Shown here in pieces: positions 48,701 to 61,600 of a stretch of 64,000 bases of DNA. Below the pieces are notes generated by a model. It was not told the DNA's origin. It made no database searches and was given only the letters and a program-made list of their open reading frames with translations. This DNA is from Parapristionchus giblindavisi. Lineage: Eukaryota > Nematoda > Chromadorea > Rhabditida > Diplogasteridae. Positions within the stretch are counted from its first letter, which is position 1. Every line of letters begins with the position of its first letter. The stretch lies in NCBI GenBank assembly GCA_943737045.1, contig CALSFV010000217.1, forward strand, positions 372,001 through 436,000, given 5' to 3'. The position numbers were made by a program, and so were the translations under genes.

Positions 48701-50173
48701 GTAGAATCAACAAAAGATTACAGCTTGACATGAACTGAAGTGTACATTATTCAGAATTTTTTGCTCTTTCTCGTGGTATATGACACGATAAGTTTCGCTA
48801 AAATATTGACGTGTCACGAATTCTTTAATGCCAAAAATGCATGGTTCAATGTTGTTAATTCGGCTGGAGCGGCCGTTGTTCAACATGGAACGTTGCAAAT
48901 TATTCAGAATTTTTGCTCTTTCGTTTGGTATATGACACGCTGGGTTTCGCTGAAAATTTTCCATGTCAGGAATTGTTTTGTTCTTATCAGAGTGATGGTT
49001 ACTTTTTTACTTAGAGCATTGTAGAATCAACAAAAGATTACAGCTTGACATGAACTGAAGTGTACATTATTCAGAATTTTTTGCTCTTTCGTTTGGTATA
49101 GGACACGCTGGGTTTCGCTGAAAATTTTTCATGTTAGGAATTGTTTTGTTCTTATCAGAGTGATGGTTACTTTTGTACTTAGAGCAATTGTAGAATCAAC
49201 AAAAGATTACAGCTTGACATGAACTGAAGTGTACATTATTCAGAATTTTTTGCTCTTTCTCGTGGTATATGACACGATAAGTTTTGCTAAAATATTGACG
49301 TGTCACGAATTCTTTAATGCCAAAAATGCATGGTTCAATGTTGTTAATTCGGCTGGAGCGGCCGTTGTTCAACATGGAACGTTGCAAATTATTCAGAATT
49401 TTTTGCTCTTTCGTTTGGTATATGACACGCTGGGTTTCGCTGAAAATTTTCCATGTCAGGAATTGTTTTGTTCTTATCAGAGTGATGGTTACTTTTGTAC
49501 TTAGGGCATTGTAGAATCAACAAAAGATTACAGCTTGACATGAACTGAAGTGTACATTATTCAGATTTTTTTGCTCTTTCGTTTGGTGTATGACACGCTG
49601 GGTTTCGCTGAAAATTTTTCATGTCAGGAATTGTTTTGTTCTTATCAGAGTGATGGTTACTTTTGTACTTAGGGCATTGTAGAATCAACAAAAGATTACA
49701 GCTTGACATGAACTGAAGTGTACATTATTCAGAATTTTTTGCTCTTTCGTTTGGTGTATGACACGCTGGGTTTCGCTGAAAATTTTTCATGTCAGGAATT
49801 GTTTTGTTCTTATCAGAGTGATGGTTACTTTTGTACTTAGGGCATTGTAGAATCAACAAAAGATTACAGCTTGACATGAACTGAAGTGTACATTATTCAG
49901 AATTTTTTGCTCTTTCTCGTGGTATATGACACGATAAGTTTCGCTAAAATATTGACGTGTCACGAATTCTTTAATGCCAAAAATGCATGGTTCAATGTTG
50001 TTAATTCGGCTGGAGCGGCCGTTGTTCAACATGGAACGTTGCAAATTATTCAGAATTTTTTGCTCTTTCGTTTGGTATATGACACGCTGGGTTTCGCTGA
50101 AAATTTTTCATGTCAGGAATTGTTTTGTTCTTATCAGAGTGATGGTTACTTTTGTACTTAGGGCATTGTAGAA
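45775..50173 (+). repeat. Three copies of a 1466 bp HOR
   Basis: Copies start at 45775, 47241 and 48707. Each has a 320 bp L with TTACTTTTTTACTTAG, a 169 bp S with GGTATAGGACACG and CATGTTAGG, a 320 bp L, an S with CAGATTTTTTTGC, an ordinary S and a 321 bp L. In the third copy the second L is a 321 bp unit with GTTTTGCTAAAATA (49196), the same mark as at 39600 and 44476, so that copy is a recombinant of 1467 bp. Confidence 0.88.
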
Positions 50174-53100
50174 TCAACAAAAGATTACAGCTTGACATGA
50201 ACTGAAGTGTACATTATTCAGAATTTTTTGCTCTTTCTCGTGGTATATGACACGATAAGTTTCGCTAAAATATTGACGTGTCACGAATTCTTTAATGCCA
50301 AAAATGCATGGTTCAATGTTGTTAATTCGGCTGGAGCGGCCGCTGTTCAACATGGAATGTTGCAAATTATTCAGAATTTTTTGCTCTTTCGTTTGGTATA
50401 TGACACGCTGGGTTTCGCTGAAAATTTTTCATGTTAGGAATTGTTTTGTTCTTATCAGAGTGATGGTTACTTTTGTACTTAGAGCAATTGTAGAATCAAC
50501 AAAAGATTACAGCTTGACATGAACTGAAGTGTACATTATTCAGAATTTTTTGCTCTTTCTCGTGGTATATGACACGATAAGTTTCGCTAAAATATTGACG
50601 TGTCACGAATTCTTTAATGCCAAAAATGCATGGTTCAATGTTGTTAATTCGGCTGGAGCGGCCGTTGTTCAACATGGAACGTTGCAAATTATTCAGAATT
50701 TTTGCTCTTTCGTTTGGTATATGACACGCTGGGTTTCGCTGAAAATTTTCCATGTCAGGAATTGTTTTGTTCTTATCAGAGTGATGGTTACTTTTGTACT
50801 TAGAGCATTGTAGAATCAACAAAAGATTACAGCTTGACATGAACTGAAGTGTACATTATTCAGAATTTTTTGCTCTTTCTCGTGGTATATGACACGATAA
50901 GTTTCGCTAAAATATTGACGTGTCACGAATTCTTTAATGCCAAAAATGCATGGTTCAATGTTGTTAATTCGGCTGGAGCGGCCGTTGTTCAACATGGAAC
51001 GTTGCAAATTATTCAGAATTTTTGCTCTTTCGTTTGGTATATGACACGCTGGGTTTCGCTGAAAATTTTCCATGTCAGGAATTGTTTTGTTCTTATCAGA
51101 GTGATGGTTACTTTTGTACTTAGGGCATTGTAGAATCAACAAAAGATTACAGCTTGACATGAACTGAAGTGTACATTATTCAGATTTTTTTGCTCTTTCG
51201 TTTGGTGTATGACACGCTGGGTTTCGCTGAAAATTTTTCATGTCAGGAATTGTTTTGTTCTTATCAGAGTGATGGTTACTTTTGTACTTAGGGCATTGTA
51301 GAATCAACAAAAGATTACAGCTTGACATGAACTGAAGTGTACATTATTCAGAATTTTTTGCTCTTTCGTTTGGTGTATGACACGCTGGGTTTCGCTGAAA
51401 ATTTTTCATGTCAGGAATTGTTTTGTTCTTATCAGAGTGATGGTTACTTTTGTACTTAGGGCATTGTAGAATCAACAAAAGATTACAGCTTGACATGAAC
51501 TGAAGTGTACATTATTCAGAATTTTTTGCTCTTTCTCGTGGTATATGACACGATAAGTTTCGCTAAAATATTGACGTGTCACGAATTCTTTAATGCCAAA
51601 AATGCATGGTTCAATGTTGTTAATTCGGCTGGAGCGGCCGTTGTTCAACATGGAACGTTGCAAATTATTCAGAATTTTTTGCTCTTTCGTTTGGTATATG
51701 ACACGCTGGGTTTCGCTGAAAATTTTTCATGTCAGGAATTGTTTTGTTCTTATCAGAGTGATGGTTACTTTTGTACTTAGGGCATTGTAGAATCAACAAA
51801 AGATTACAGCTTGACATGAACTGAAGTGTACATTATTCAGAATTTTTTGCTCTTTCTCGTGGTATATGACACGATAAGTTTCGCTAAAATATTGACGTGT
51901 CACGAATTCTTTAATGCCAAAAATGCATGGTTCAATGTTGTTAATTCGGCTGGAGCGGCCGCTGTTCAACATGGAATGTTGCAAATTATTCAGAATTTTT
52001 TGCTCTTTCGTTTGGTATATGACACGCTGGGTTTCGCTGAAAATTTTTCATGTTAGGAATTGTTTTGTTCTTATCAGAGTGATGGTTACTTTTGTACTTA
52101 GAGCAATTGTAGAATCAACAAAAGATTACAGCTTGACATGAACTGAAGTGTACATTATTCAGAATTTTTTGCTCTTTCTCGTGGTATATGACACGATAAG
52201 TTTCGCTAAAATATTGACGTGTCACGAATTCTTTAATGCCAAAAATGCATGGTTCAATGTTGTTAATTCGGCTGGAGCGGCCGTTGTTCAACATGGAACG
52301 TTGCAAATTATTCAGAATTTTTGCTCTTTCGTTTGGTATATGACACGCTGGGTTTCGCTGAAAATTTTCCATGTCAGGAATTGTTTTGTTCTTATCAGAG
52401 TGATGGTTACTTTTGTACTTAGAGCATTGTAGAATCAACAAAAGATTACAGCTTGACATGAACTGAAGTGTACATTATTCAGAATTTTTTGCTCTTTCTC
52501 GTGGTATATGACACGATAAGTTTCGCTAAAATATTGACGTGTCACGAATTCTTTAATGCCAAAAATGCATGGTTCAATGTTGTTAATTCGGCTGGAGCGG
52601 CCGTTGTTCAACATGGAACGTTGCAAATTATTCAGAATTTTTGCTCTTTCGTTTGGTATATGACACGCTGGGTTTCGCTGAAAATTTTCCATGTCAGGAA
52701 TTGTTTTGTTCTTATCAGAGTGATGGTTACTTTTGTACTTAGGGCATTGTAGAATCAACAAAAGATTACAGCTTGACATGAACTGAAGTGTACATTATTC
52801 AGATTTTTTTGCTCTTTCGTTTGGTGTATGACACGCTGGGTTTCGCTGAAAATTTTTCATGTCAGGAATTGTTTTGTTCTTATCAGAGTGATGGTTACTT
52901 TTGTACTTAGGGCATTGTAGAATCAACAAAAGATTACAGCTTGACATGAACTGAAGTGTACATTATTCAGAATTTTTTGCTCTTTCGTTTGGTGTATGAC
53001 ACGCTGGGTTTCGCTGAAAATTTTTCATGTCAGGAATTGTTTTGTTCTTATCAGAGTGATGGTTACTTTTGTACTTAGGGCATTGTAGAATCAACAAAAG

Positions 53101-55672
53101 ATTACAGCTTGACATGAACTGAAGTGTACATTATTCAGAATTTTTTGCTCTTTCTCGTGGTATATGACACGATAAGTTTCGCTAAAATATTGACGTGTCA
53201 CGAATTCTTTAATGCCAAAAATGCATGGTTCAATGTTGTTAATTCGGCTGGAGCGGCCGTTGTTCAACATGGAACGTTGCAAATTATTCAGAATTTTTTG
53301 CTCTTTCGTTTGGTATATGACACGCTGGGTTTCGCTGAAAATTTTCCATGTCAGGAATTGTTTTGTTCTTATCAGAGTGATGGTTACTTTTGTACTTAGG
53401 GCATTGTAGAATCAACAAAAGATTACAGCTTGACATGAACTGAAGTGTACATTATTCAGAATTTTTTGCTCTTTCTCGTGGTATATGACACGATAAGTTT
53501 CGCTAAAATATTGACGTGTCACGAATTCTTTAATGCCAAAAATGCATGGTTCAATGTTGTTAATTCGGCTGGAGCGGCCGCTGTTCAACATGGAATGTTG
53601 CAAATTATTCAGAATTTTTTGCTCTTTCGTTTGGTATATGACACGCTGGGTTTCGCTGAAAATTTTTCATGTTAGGAATTGTTTTGTTCTTATCAGAGTG
53701 ATGGTTACTTTTGTACTTAGAGCAATTGTAGAATCAACAAAAGATTACAGCTTGACATGAACTGAAGTGTACATTATTCAGAATTTTTTGCTCTTTCTCG
53801 TGGTATATGACACGATAAGTTTCGCTAAAATATTGACGTGTCACGAATTCTTTAATGCCAAAAATGCATGGTTCAATGTTGTTAATTCGGCTGGAGCGGC
53901 CGTTGTTCAACATGGAACGTTGCAAATTATTCAGAATTTTTTGCTCTTTCGTTTGGTATATGACACGCTGGGTTTCGCTGAAAATTTTTCATGTTAGGAA
54001 TTGTTTTGTTCTTATCAGAGTGATGGTTACTTTTGTACTTAGAGCAATTGTAGAATCAACAAAAGATTACAGCTTGACATGAACTGAAGTGTACATTATT
54101 CAGAATTTTTTGCTCTTTCTCGTGGTATATGACACGATAAGTTTCGCTAAAATATTGACGTGTCACGAATTCTTTAATGCCAAAAATGCATGGTTCAATG
54201 TTGTTAATTCGGCTGGAGCGGCCGTTGTTCAACATGGAACGTTGCAAATTATTCAGAATTTTTGCTCTTTCGTTTGGTATATGACACGCTGGGTTTCGCT
54301 GAAAATTTTCCATGTCAGGAATTGTTTTGTTCTTATCAGAGTGATGGTTACTTTTGTACTTAGAGCATTGTAGAATCAACAAAAGAATACAGCTTGACAT
54401 GAACTGAAGCGTACATTATTCAGAATTTTTTGCTCTTTCTCGTGGTATATGACACGATAAGTTTCGCTAAAATATTGACGTGTCACGAATTCTTTAATGC
54501 CAAAAATGCATGGTTCAATGTTGTTAATTCGGCTGGAGCGGCCGTTGTTCAACATGGAACGTTGCAAATTATTCAGAATTTTTGCTCTTTCGTTTGGTAT
54601 ATGACACGCTGGGTTTCGCTGAAAATTTTCCATGTCAGGAATTGTTTTGTTCTTATCAGAGTGATGGTTACTTTTGTACTTAGAGCATTGTAGAATCAAC
54701 AAAAGATTACAGCTTGACATGAACTGAAGTGTACATTATTCAGAATTTTTTGCTCTTTCTCGTGGTATATGACACGATAAGTTTCGCTAAAATATTGACG
54801 TGTCACGAATTCTTTAATGCCAAAAATGCATGGTTCAATGTTGTTAATTCGGCTGGAGCGGCCGTTGTTCAACATGGAACGTTGCAAATTATTCAGAATT
54901 TTTGCTCTTTCGTTTGGTATATGACACGCTGGGTTTCGCTGAAAATTTTCCATGTCAGGAATTGTTTTGTTCTTATCAGAGTGATGGTTACTTTTGTACT
55001 TAGGGCATTGTAGAATCAACAAAAGATTACAGCTTGACATGAACTGAAGTGTACATTATTCAGATTTTTTTGCTCTTTCGTTTGGTGTATGACACGCTGG
55101 GTTTCGCTGAAAATTTTTCATGTCAGGAATTGTTTTGTTCTTATCAGAGTGATGGTTACTTTTGTACTTAGGGCATTGTAGAATCAACAAAAGATTACAG
55201 CTTGACATGAACTGAAGTGTACATTATTCAGAATTTTTTGCTCTTTCGTTTGGTGTATGACACGCTGGGTTTCGCTGAAAATTTTTCATGTCAGGAATTG
55301 TTTTGTTCTTATCAGAGTGATGGTTACTTTTGTACTTAGGGCATTGTAGAATCAACAAAAGATTACAGCTTGACATGAACTGAAGTGTACATTATTCAGA
55401 ATTTTTTGCTCTTTCTCGTGGTATATGACACGATAAGTTTCGCTAAAATATTGACGTGTCACGAATTCTTTAATGCCAAAAATGCATGGTTCAATGTTGT
55501 TAATTCGGCTGGAGCGGCCGTTGTTCAACATGGAACGTTGCAAATTATTCAGAATTTTTTGCTCTTTCGTTTGGTATATGACACGCTGGGTTTCGCTGAA
55601 AATTTTTCATGTCAGGAATTGTTTTGTTCTTATCAGAGTGATGGTTACTTTTGTACTTAGGGCATTGTAGAA
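50174..55672 (+). repeat. 1619 bp HOR, two copies, then an expanded 2261 bp form
   Basis: Copies start at 50174, 51793 and 53412. The basic form is L322 (with GGCCGCTGTTC, GGAATGTTGC, CATGTTAGG), L320, L320-S-S (first S with CAGATTTTTTTGC), L321. In the third copy an extra 322 bp L (53734) and an extra 320 bp L (54376) raise the period to 2261 bp. The inserted L320 brings new marks (AAAGAATACAGC, GAAGCGTACATT). The next repeat begins at 55673 with the same first three units. The C in GGCCGCTG makes a NotI site once per HOR (50336, 51955, 53574, 55835). Confidence 0.88.
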
Positions 55673-58600
55673 TCAACAAAAGATTACAGCTTGACATGAA
55701 CTGAAGTGTACATTATTCAGAATTTTTTGCTCTTTCTCGTGGTATATGACACGATAAGTTTCGCTAAAATATTGACGTGTCACGAATTCTTTAATGCCAA
55801 AAATGCATGGTTCAATGTTGTTAATTCGGCTGGAGCGGCCGCTGTTCAACATGGAATGTTGCAAATTATTCAGAATTTTTTGCTCTTTCGTTTGGTATAT
55901 GACACGCTGGGTTTCGCTGAAAATTTTTCATGTTAGGAATTGTTTTGTTCTTATCAGAGTGATGGTTACTTTTGTACTTAGAGCAATTGTAGAATCAACA
56001 AAAGATTACAGCTTGACATGAACTGAAGTGTACATTATTCAGAATTTTTTGCTCTTTCTCGTGGTATATGACACGATAAGTTTCGCTAAAATATTGACGT
56101 GTCACGAATTCTTTAATGCCAAAAATGCATGGTTCAATGTTGTTAATTCGGCTGGAGCGGCCGTTGTTCAACATGGAACGTTGCAAATTATTCAGAATTT
56201 TTTGCTCTTTCGTTTGGTATATGACACGCTGGGTTTCGCTGAAAATTTTTCATGTTAGGAATTGTTTTGTTCTTATCAGAGTGATGGTTACTTTTGTACT
56301 TAGAGCAATTGTAGAATCAACAAAAGATTACAGCTTGACATGAACTGAAGTGTACATTATTCAGAATTTTTTGCTCTTTCTCGTGGTATATGACACGATA
56401 AGTTTCGCTAAAATATTGACGTGTCACGAATTCTTTAATGCCAAAAATGCATGGTTCAATGTTGTTAATTCGGCTGGAGCGGCCGTTGTTCAACATGGAA
56501 CGTTGCAAATTATTCAGAATTTTTGCTCTTTCGTTTGGTATATGACACGCTGGGTTTCGCTGAAAATTTTCCATGTCAGGAATTGTTTTGTTCTTATCAG
56601 AGTGATGGTTACTTTTGTACTTAGAGCATTGTAGAATCAACAAAAGAATACAGCTTGACATGAACTGAAGCGTACATTATTCAGAATTTTTTGCTCTTTC
56701 TTTTGGTGTATGACACGCTGGGTTTCGCTGAAAATTTTTCATGTCAGGAATTGTTTTGTTCTTATCAGAGTGATGGTTACTTTTGTACTTAGGGCATTGT
56801 AGAATCAACAAAAGATTACAGCTTGACATGAACTGAAGTGTACATTATTCAGATTTTTTGCTCTTTCTCGTGGTATATGACACGATAAGTTTCGCTAAAA
56901 TATTGACGTGTCACGAATTCTTTAATGCCAAAAATGCATGGTTCAATGTTGTTAATTCGGCTGGAGCGGCCGTTGTTCAACATGGAACGTTGCAAATTAT
57001 TCAGAATTTTTTGCTCTTTCGTTTGGTATATGACACGCTGGGTTTCGCAGAAAATTTTTCATGTCAGGAATTGTTTTGTTCTTATCAGAGTGATGGTTAC
57101 TTTTGTACTTAGAGCATTGTAGAATCAACAAAAGATTACAGCTTGACATGAACTGAAGCGTACATTATTCAGAATTTTTTGCTCTTTCTTTTGGTGTATG
57201 ACACGCTGGGTTTCGCTGAAAATTTTTCATGTCAGGAATTGTTTTGTTCTTATCAGAGTGATGGTTACTTTTGTACTTAGGGCATTGTAGAATCAACAAA
57301 AGATTACAGCTTGACATGAACTGAAGTGTACATTATTCAGAATTTTTTGCTCTTTCTCGTGGTATATGACACGATAAGTTTCGCTAAAATATTGACGTGT
57401 CACGAATTCTTTAATGCCAAAAATGCATGGTTCAATGTTGTTAATTCGGCTGGAGCGGCCGTTGTTCAACATGGAACGTTGCAAATTATTCAGAATTTTT
57501 TGCTCTTTCGTTTGGTATATGACACGCTGGGTTTCGCAGAAAATTTTTCATGTCAGGAATTGTTTTGTTCTTATCAGAGTGATGGTTACTTTTGTACTTA
57601 GGGCATTGTAGAATCAACAAAAGATTACAGCTTGACATGAACTGAAGTGTACATTATTCAGAATTTTTTGCTCTTTCTCGTGGTATATGACACGATAAGT
57701 TTCGCTAAAATATTGACGTGTCACGAATTCTTTAATGCCAAAAAAGCATGGTTCAATGTTGTTAATTCGGCTGGAGCGGCCGTTGTTCAACATGGAACGT
57801 TGCAAATTATTCAGAATTTTTTGCTCTTTCGTTTGGTATATGACACGCTGGGTTTCGCTGAAAATTTTTCATGTCAGGAATTGTTTTGTTCTTATCAGAG
57901 TGATGGTTACTTTTGTACTTAGGGCATTGTAGAATCAACAAAAGATTACAGCTTGACATGAACTGAAGTGTACATTATTCAGAATTTCTTGCTCTTTCTC
58001 GTGGTATATGACACGATAAGTTTCGCTAAAATATTGACGTGTCACGAATTCTTTAATGCCAAAAATGCATGGTTCAATGTTGTTAATTCGGCTGGAGCGG
58101 CCGTTGTTCAACATGGAACGTTGCAAATTATTCAGAATTTTTTGCTCTTTCGTTTGGTATATGACACGCTGGGTTTCGCTGAAAATTTTTCATGTCAGGA
58201 ATTGTTTTGTTCTTATCAGAGTGATGGTTACTTTTGTACTTAGGGCATTGTAGAATCAACAAAAGATTACAGCTTGGCATGAACTGAAGTGTACATTATT
58301 CAGAATTTTTTGCTCTTTCGTTTGGTGTATGACACGCTGGGTTTCGCTGAAAATTTTTCATGTCAGGAATTGTTTTGTTCTTATCAGAGTGATGGTTACT
58401 TTTGTACTTAGAGCATTGTAGAATCAACAAAAGATTACAGCTTGACATGAACTGAAGTGTACATTATTTAGAATTTTTTGCTCTTTCGTTTGGTGTATCA
58501 CACGCTGGGTTTAGCTGAAAATTTTTCATGTCAGGAATTGTTTTGTTCTTATCAGAGTGATGGTTACTTTTGTACTTAGGGCATTGTAGAATCAACAAAA

Positions 58601-61600
58601 GATTACAGCTTGACATGATCTGAAGTGTACATTATTCAGAATTTTTGCTCTTTCTCGTGGTATATGACACGATAAGTTTCGCTAAAATATTGACGTGTCA
58701 CGAATTCTTTAATGCCAAAAATGCATGGTTCAATGTTGTTAATTCGGCTGGAGCGGCCGTTGTTCAACATGGAACGTTGCAAATTATTCAGAATTTTTTG
58801 CTCTTTCGTTTGGTATATGACACGCTGGGTTTCGCTGAAAATTTTCCATGTCAGGAATTGTTTTGTTCTTATCAGAGTGATGGTTACTTTTGTACTTAGA
58901 GCATTGTAGAATCAACAAAAGATTACAGCTTGACATGAACTGAAGTGTACATTATTCAGAATTTTTTGCTCTTTCGTTTGGTGTATGACACGCTGGGTTT
59001 CGCTGAAAATTTTTCATGTCAGGAATTGTTTTGTTCTTATCAGAGTGATGGTTACTTTTGTACTTAGAGCAATTGTAGAATCAACAAAAGATTACAGCTT
59101 GACATGAACTGAAGTGTACATTATTCAGAATTTTTGCTCTTTCTCGTGGTATATGACACGATAAGTTTCGCTAAAATATTGACGTGTCACGAATTCTTTA
59201 ATGCCAAAAATGCATGGTTCAATGTTGTTAATTCGGCTGGAGCGGCCGTTGTTCAACATGGAACGTTGCAAATTATTCAGAATTTTTTGCTCTTTCGTTT
59301 GGTATATGACACGCTGGGTTTCGCTGAAAATTTTCCATGTCAGGAATTGTTTTGTTCTTATCAGAGTGATGGTTACTTTTGTACTTAGAGCATTGTAGAA
59401 TCAACAAAAGATTACAGCTTGACATGAACTGAAGTGTACATTATTCAGAATTTTTTGCTCTTTCGTTTGGTGTATGACACGCTGGGTTTCGCTGAAAATT
59501 TTTCATGTCAGGAATTGTTTTGTTCTTATCAGAGTGATGGTTACTTTTGTACTTAGAGCAATTGTAGAATCAACAAAAGATTACAGCTTGACATGAACTG
59601 AAGTGTACATTATTCAGAATTTTTTGCTCTTTCGTTTGGTGTATGACACGCTGGGTTTCGCTGAAAATTTTTCATGTCAGGAATTGTTTTGTTCTTATCA
59701 GAGTGATGGTTACTTTTGTACTTAGGGCATTGTAGAATCAACAAAAGATTACAGCTTGACATGATCTGAAGTGTACATTATTCAGAATTTTTGCTCTTTC
59801 TCGTGGTATATGACACGATAAGTTTCGCTAAAATATTGACGTGTCACGAATTCTTTAATGCCAAAAATGCATGGTTCAATGTTGTTAATTCGGCTGGAGC
59901 GGCCGTTGTTCAACATGGAACGTTGCAAATTATTCAGAATTTTTTGCTCTTTCGTTTGGTATATGACACGCTGGGTTTCGCTGAAAATTTTTCATGTTAG
60001 GAATTGTTTTGTTCTTATCAGAGTGATGGTTACTTTTGTACTTAGAGCAATTGTAGAATCAACAAAAGATTACAGCTTGACATGAACTGAAGTGTACATT
60101 ATTCAGAATTTTTTGCTCTTTCTCGTGGTATATGACACGATAAGTTTCGCTAAAATATTGACGTGTCACGAATTCTTTAATGCCAAAAATGCATGGTTCA
60201 ATGTTGTTAATTCGGCTGGAGCGGCCGTTGTTCAACATGGAACGTTGCAAATTATTCAGAATTTTTTGCTCTTTCGTTTGGTATATGACACGCTGGGTTT
60301 CGCTGAAAATTTTTCATGTTAGGAATTGTTTTGTTCTTATCAGAGTGATGGTTACTTTTGTACTTAGAGCAATTGTAGAATCAACAAAAGATTACAGCTT
60401 GACATGAACTGAAGTGTACATTATTCAGAATTTTTTGCTCTTTCTCGTGGTATATGACACGATAAGTTTCGCTAAAATATTGACGTGTCACGAATTCTTT
60501 AATGCCAAAAATGCATGGTTCAATGTTGTTAATTCGGCTGGAGCGGCCGTTGTTCAACATGGAACGTTGCAAATTATTCAGAATTTTTTGCTCTTTCGTT
60601 TGGTATATGACACGCTGGGTTTCGCTGAAAATTTTATATGTCAGGAATTGTTTTGTTCTTATCAGAGTGATGGTTACTTTTGTACTTAGAGCATTGTAGA
60701 ATCAACAAAAGATTACAGCTTGACATGAACTGAAGTGTACATTATTCAGAATTTTTTGCTCTTTCGTTTGGTGTATGACACGCTGGGTTTCGCTGAAAAT
60801 TTTTCATGTCAGGAATTGTTTTGTTCTTATCAGAGTGATGGTTACTTTTGTACTTAGGGCATTGTAGAATCAACAAAAGATTACAGCTTGACATGATCTG
60901 AAGTGTACATTATTCAGAATTTTTTGCTCTTTCTCGTGGTATATGACACGATAAGTTTCGCTAAAATATTGACGTGTCACGAATTCTTTAATGCCAAAAA
61001 TGCATGGTTCAATGTTGTTAATTCGGCTGGAGCGGCCGTTGTTCAACATGGAACGTTGCAAATTATTCAGAATTTTTTGCTCTTTCGTTTGGTATATGAC
61101 ACGCTGGGTTTCGCTGAAAATTTTTCATGTTAGGAATTGTTTTGTTCTTATCAGAGTGATGGTTACTTTTGTACTTAGAGCAATTGTAGAATCAACAAAA
61201 GATTACAGCTTGACATGAACTGAAGTGTACATTATTCAGAATTTTTTGCTCTTTCTCGTGGTATATGACACGATAAGTTTCGCTAAAATATTGACGTGTC
61301 ACGAATTCTTTAATGCCAAAAATGCATGGTTCAATGTTGTTAATTCGGCTGGAGCGGCCGTTGTTCAACATGGAACGTTGCAAATTATTCAGAATTTTTT
61401 GCTCTTTCGTTTGGTATATGACACGCTGGGTTTCGCTGAAAATTTTTCATGTCAGGAATTGTTTTGTTCTTATCAGAGTGATGGTTACTTTTGTACTTAG
61501 AGCATTGTAGAATCAACAAAAGATTACAGCTTGACATGAACTGAAGTGTACATTATTCAGAATTTTTTGCTCTTTCGTTTGGTGTATGACACGCTGGGTT

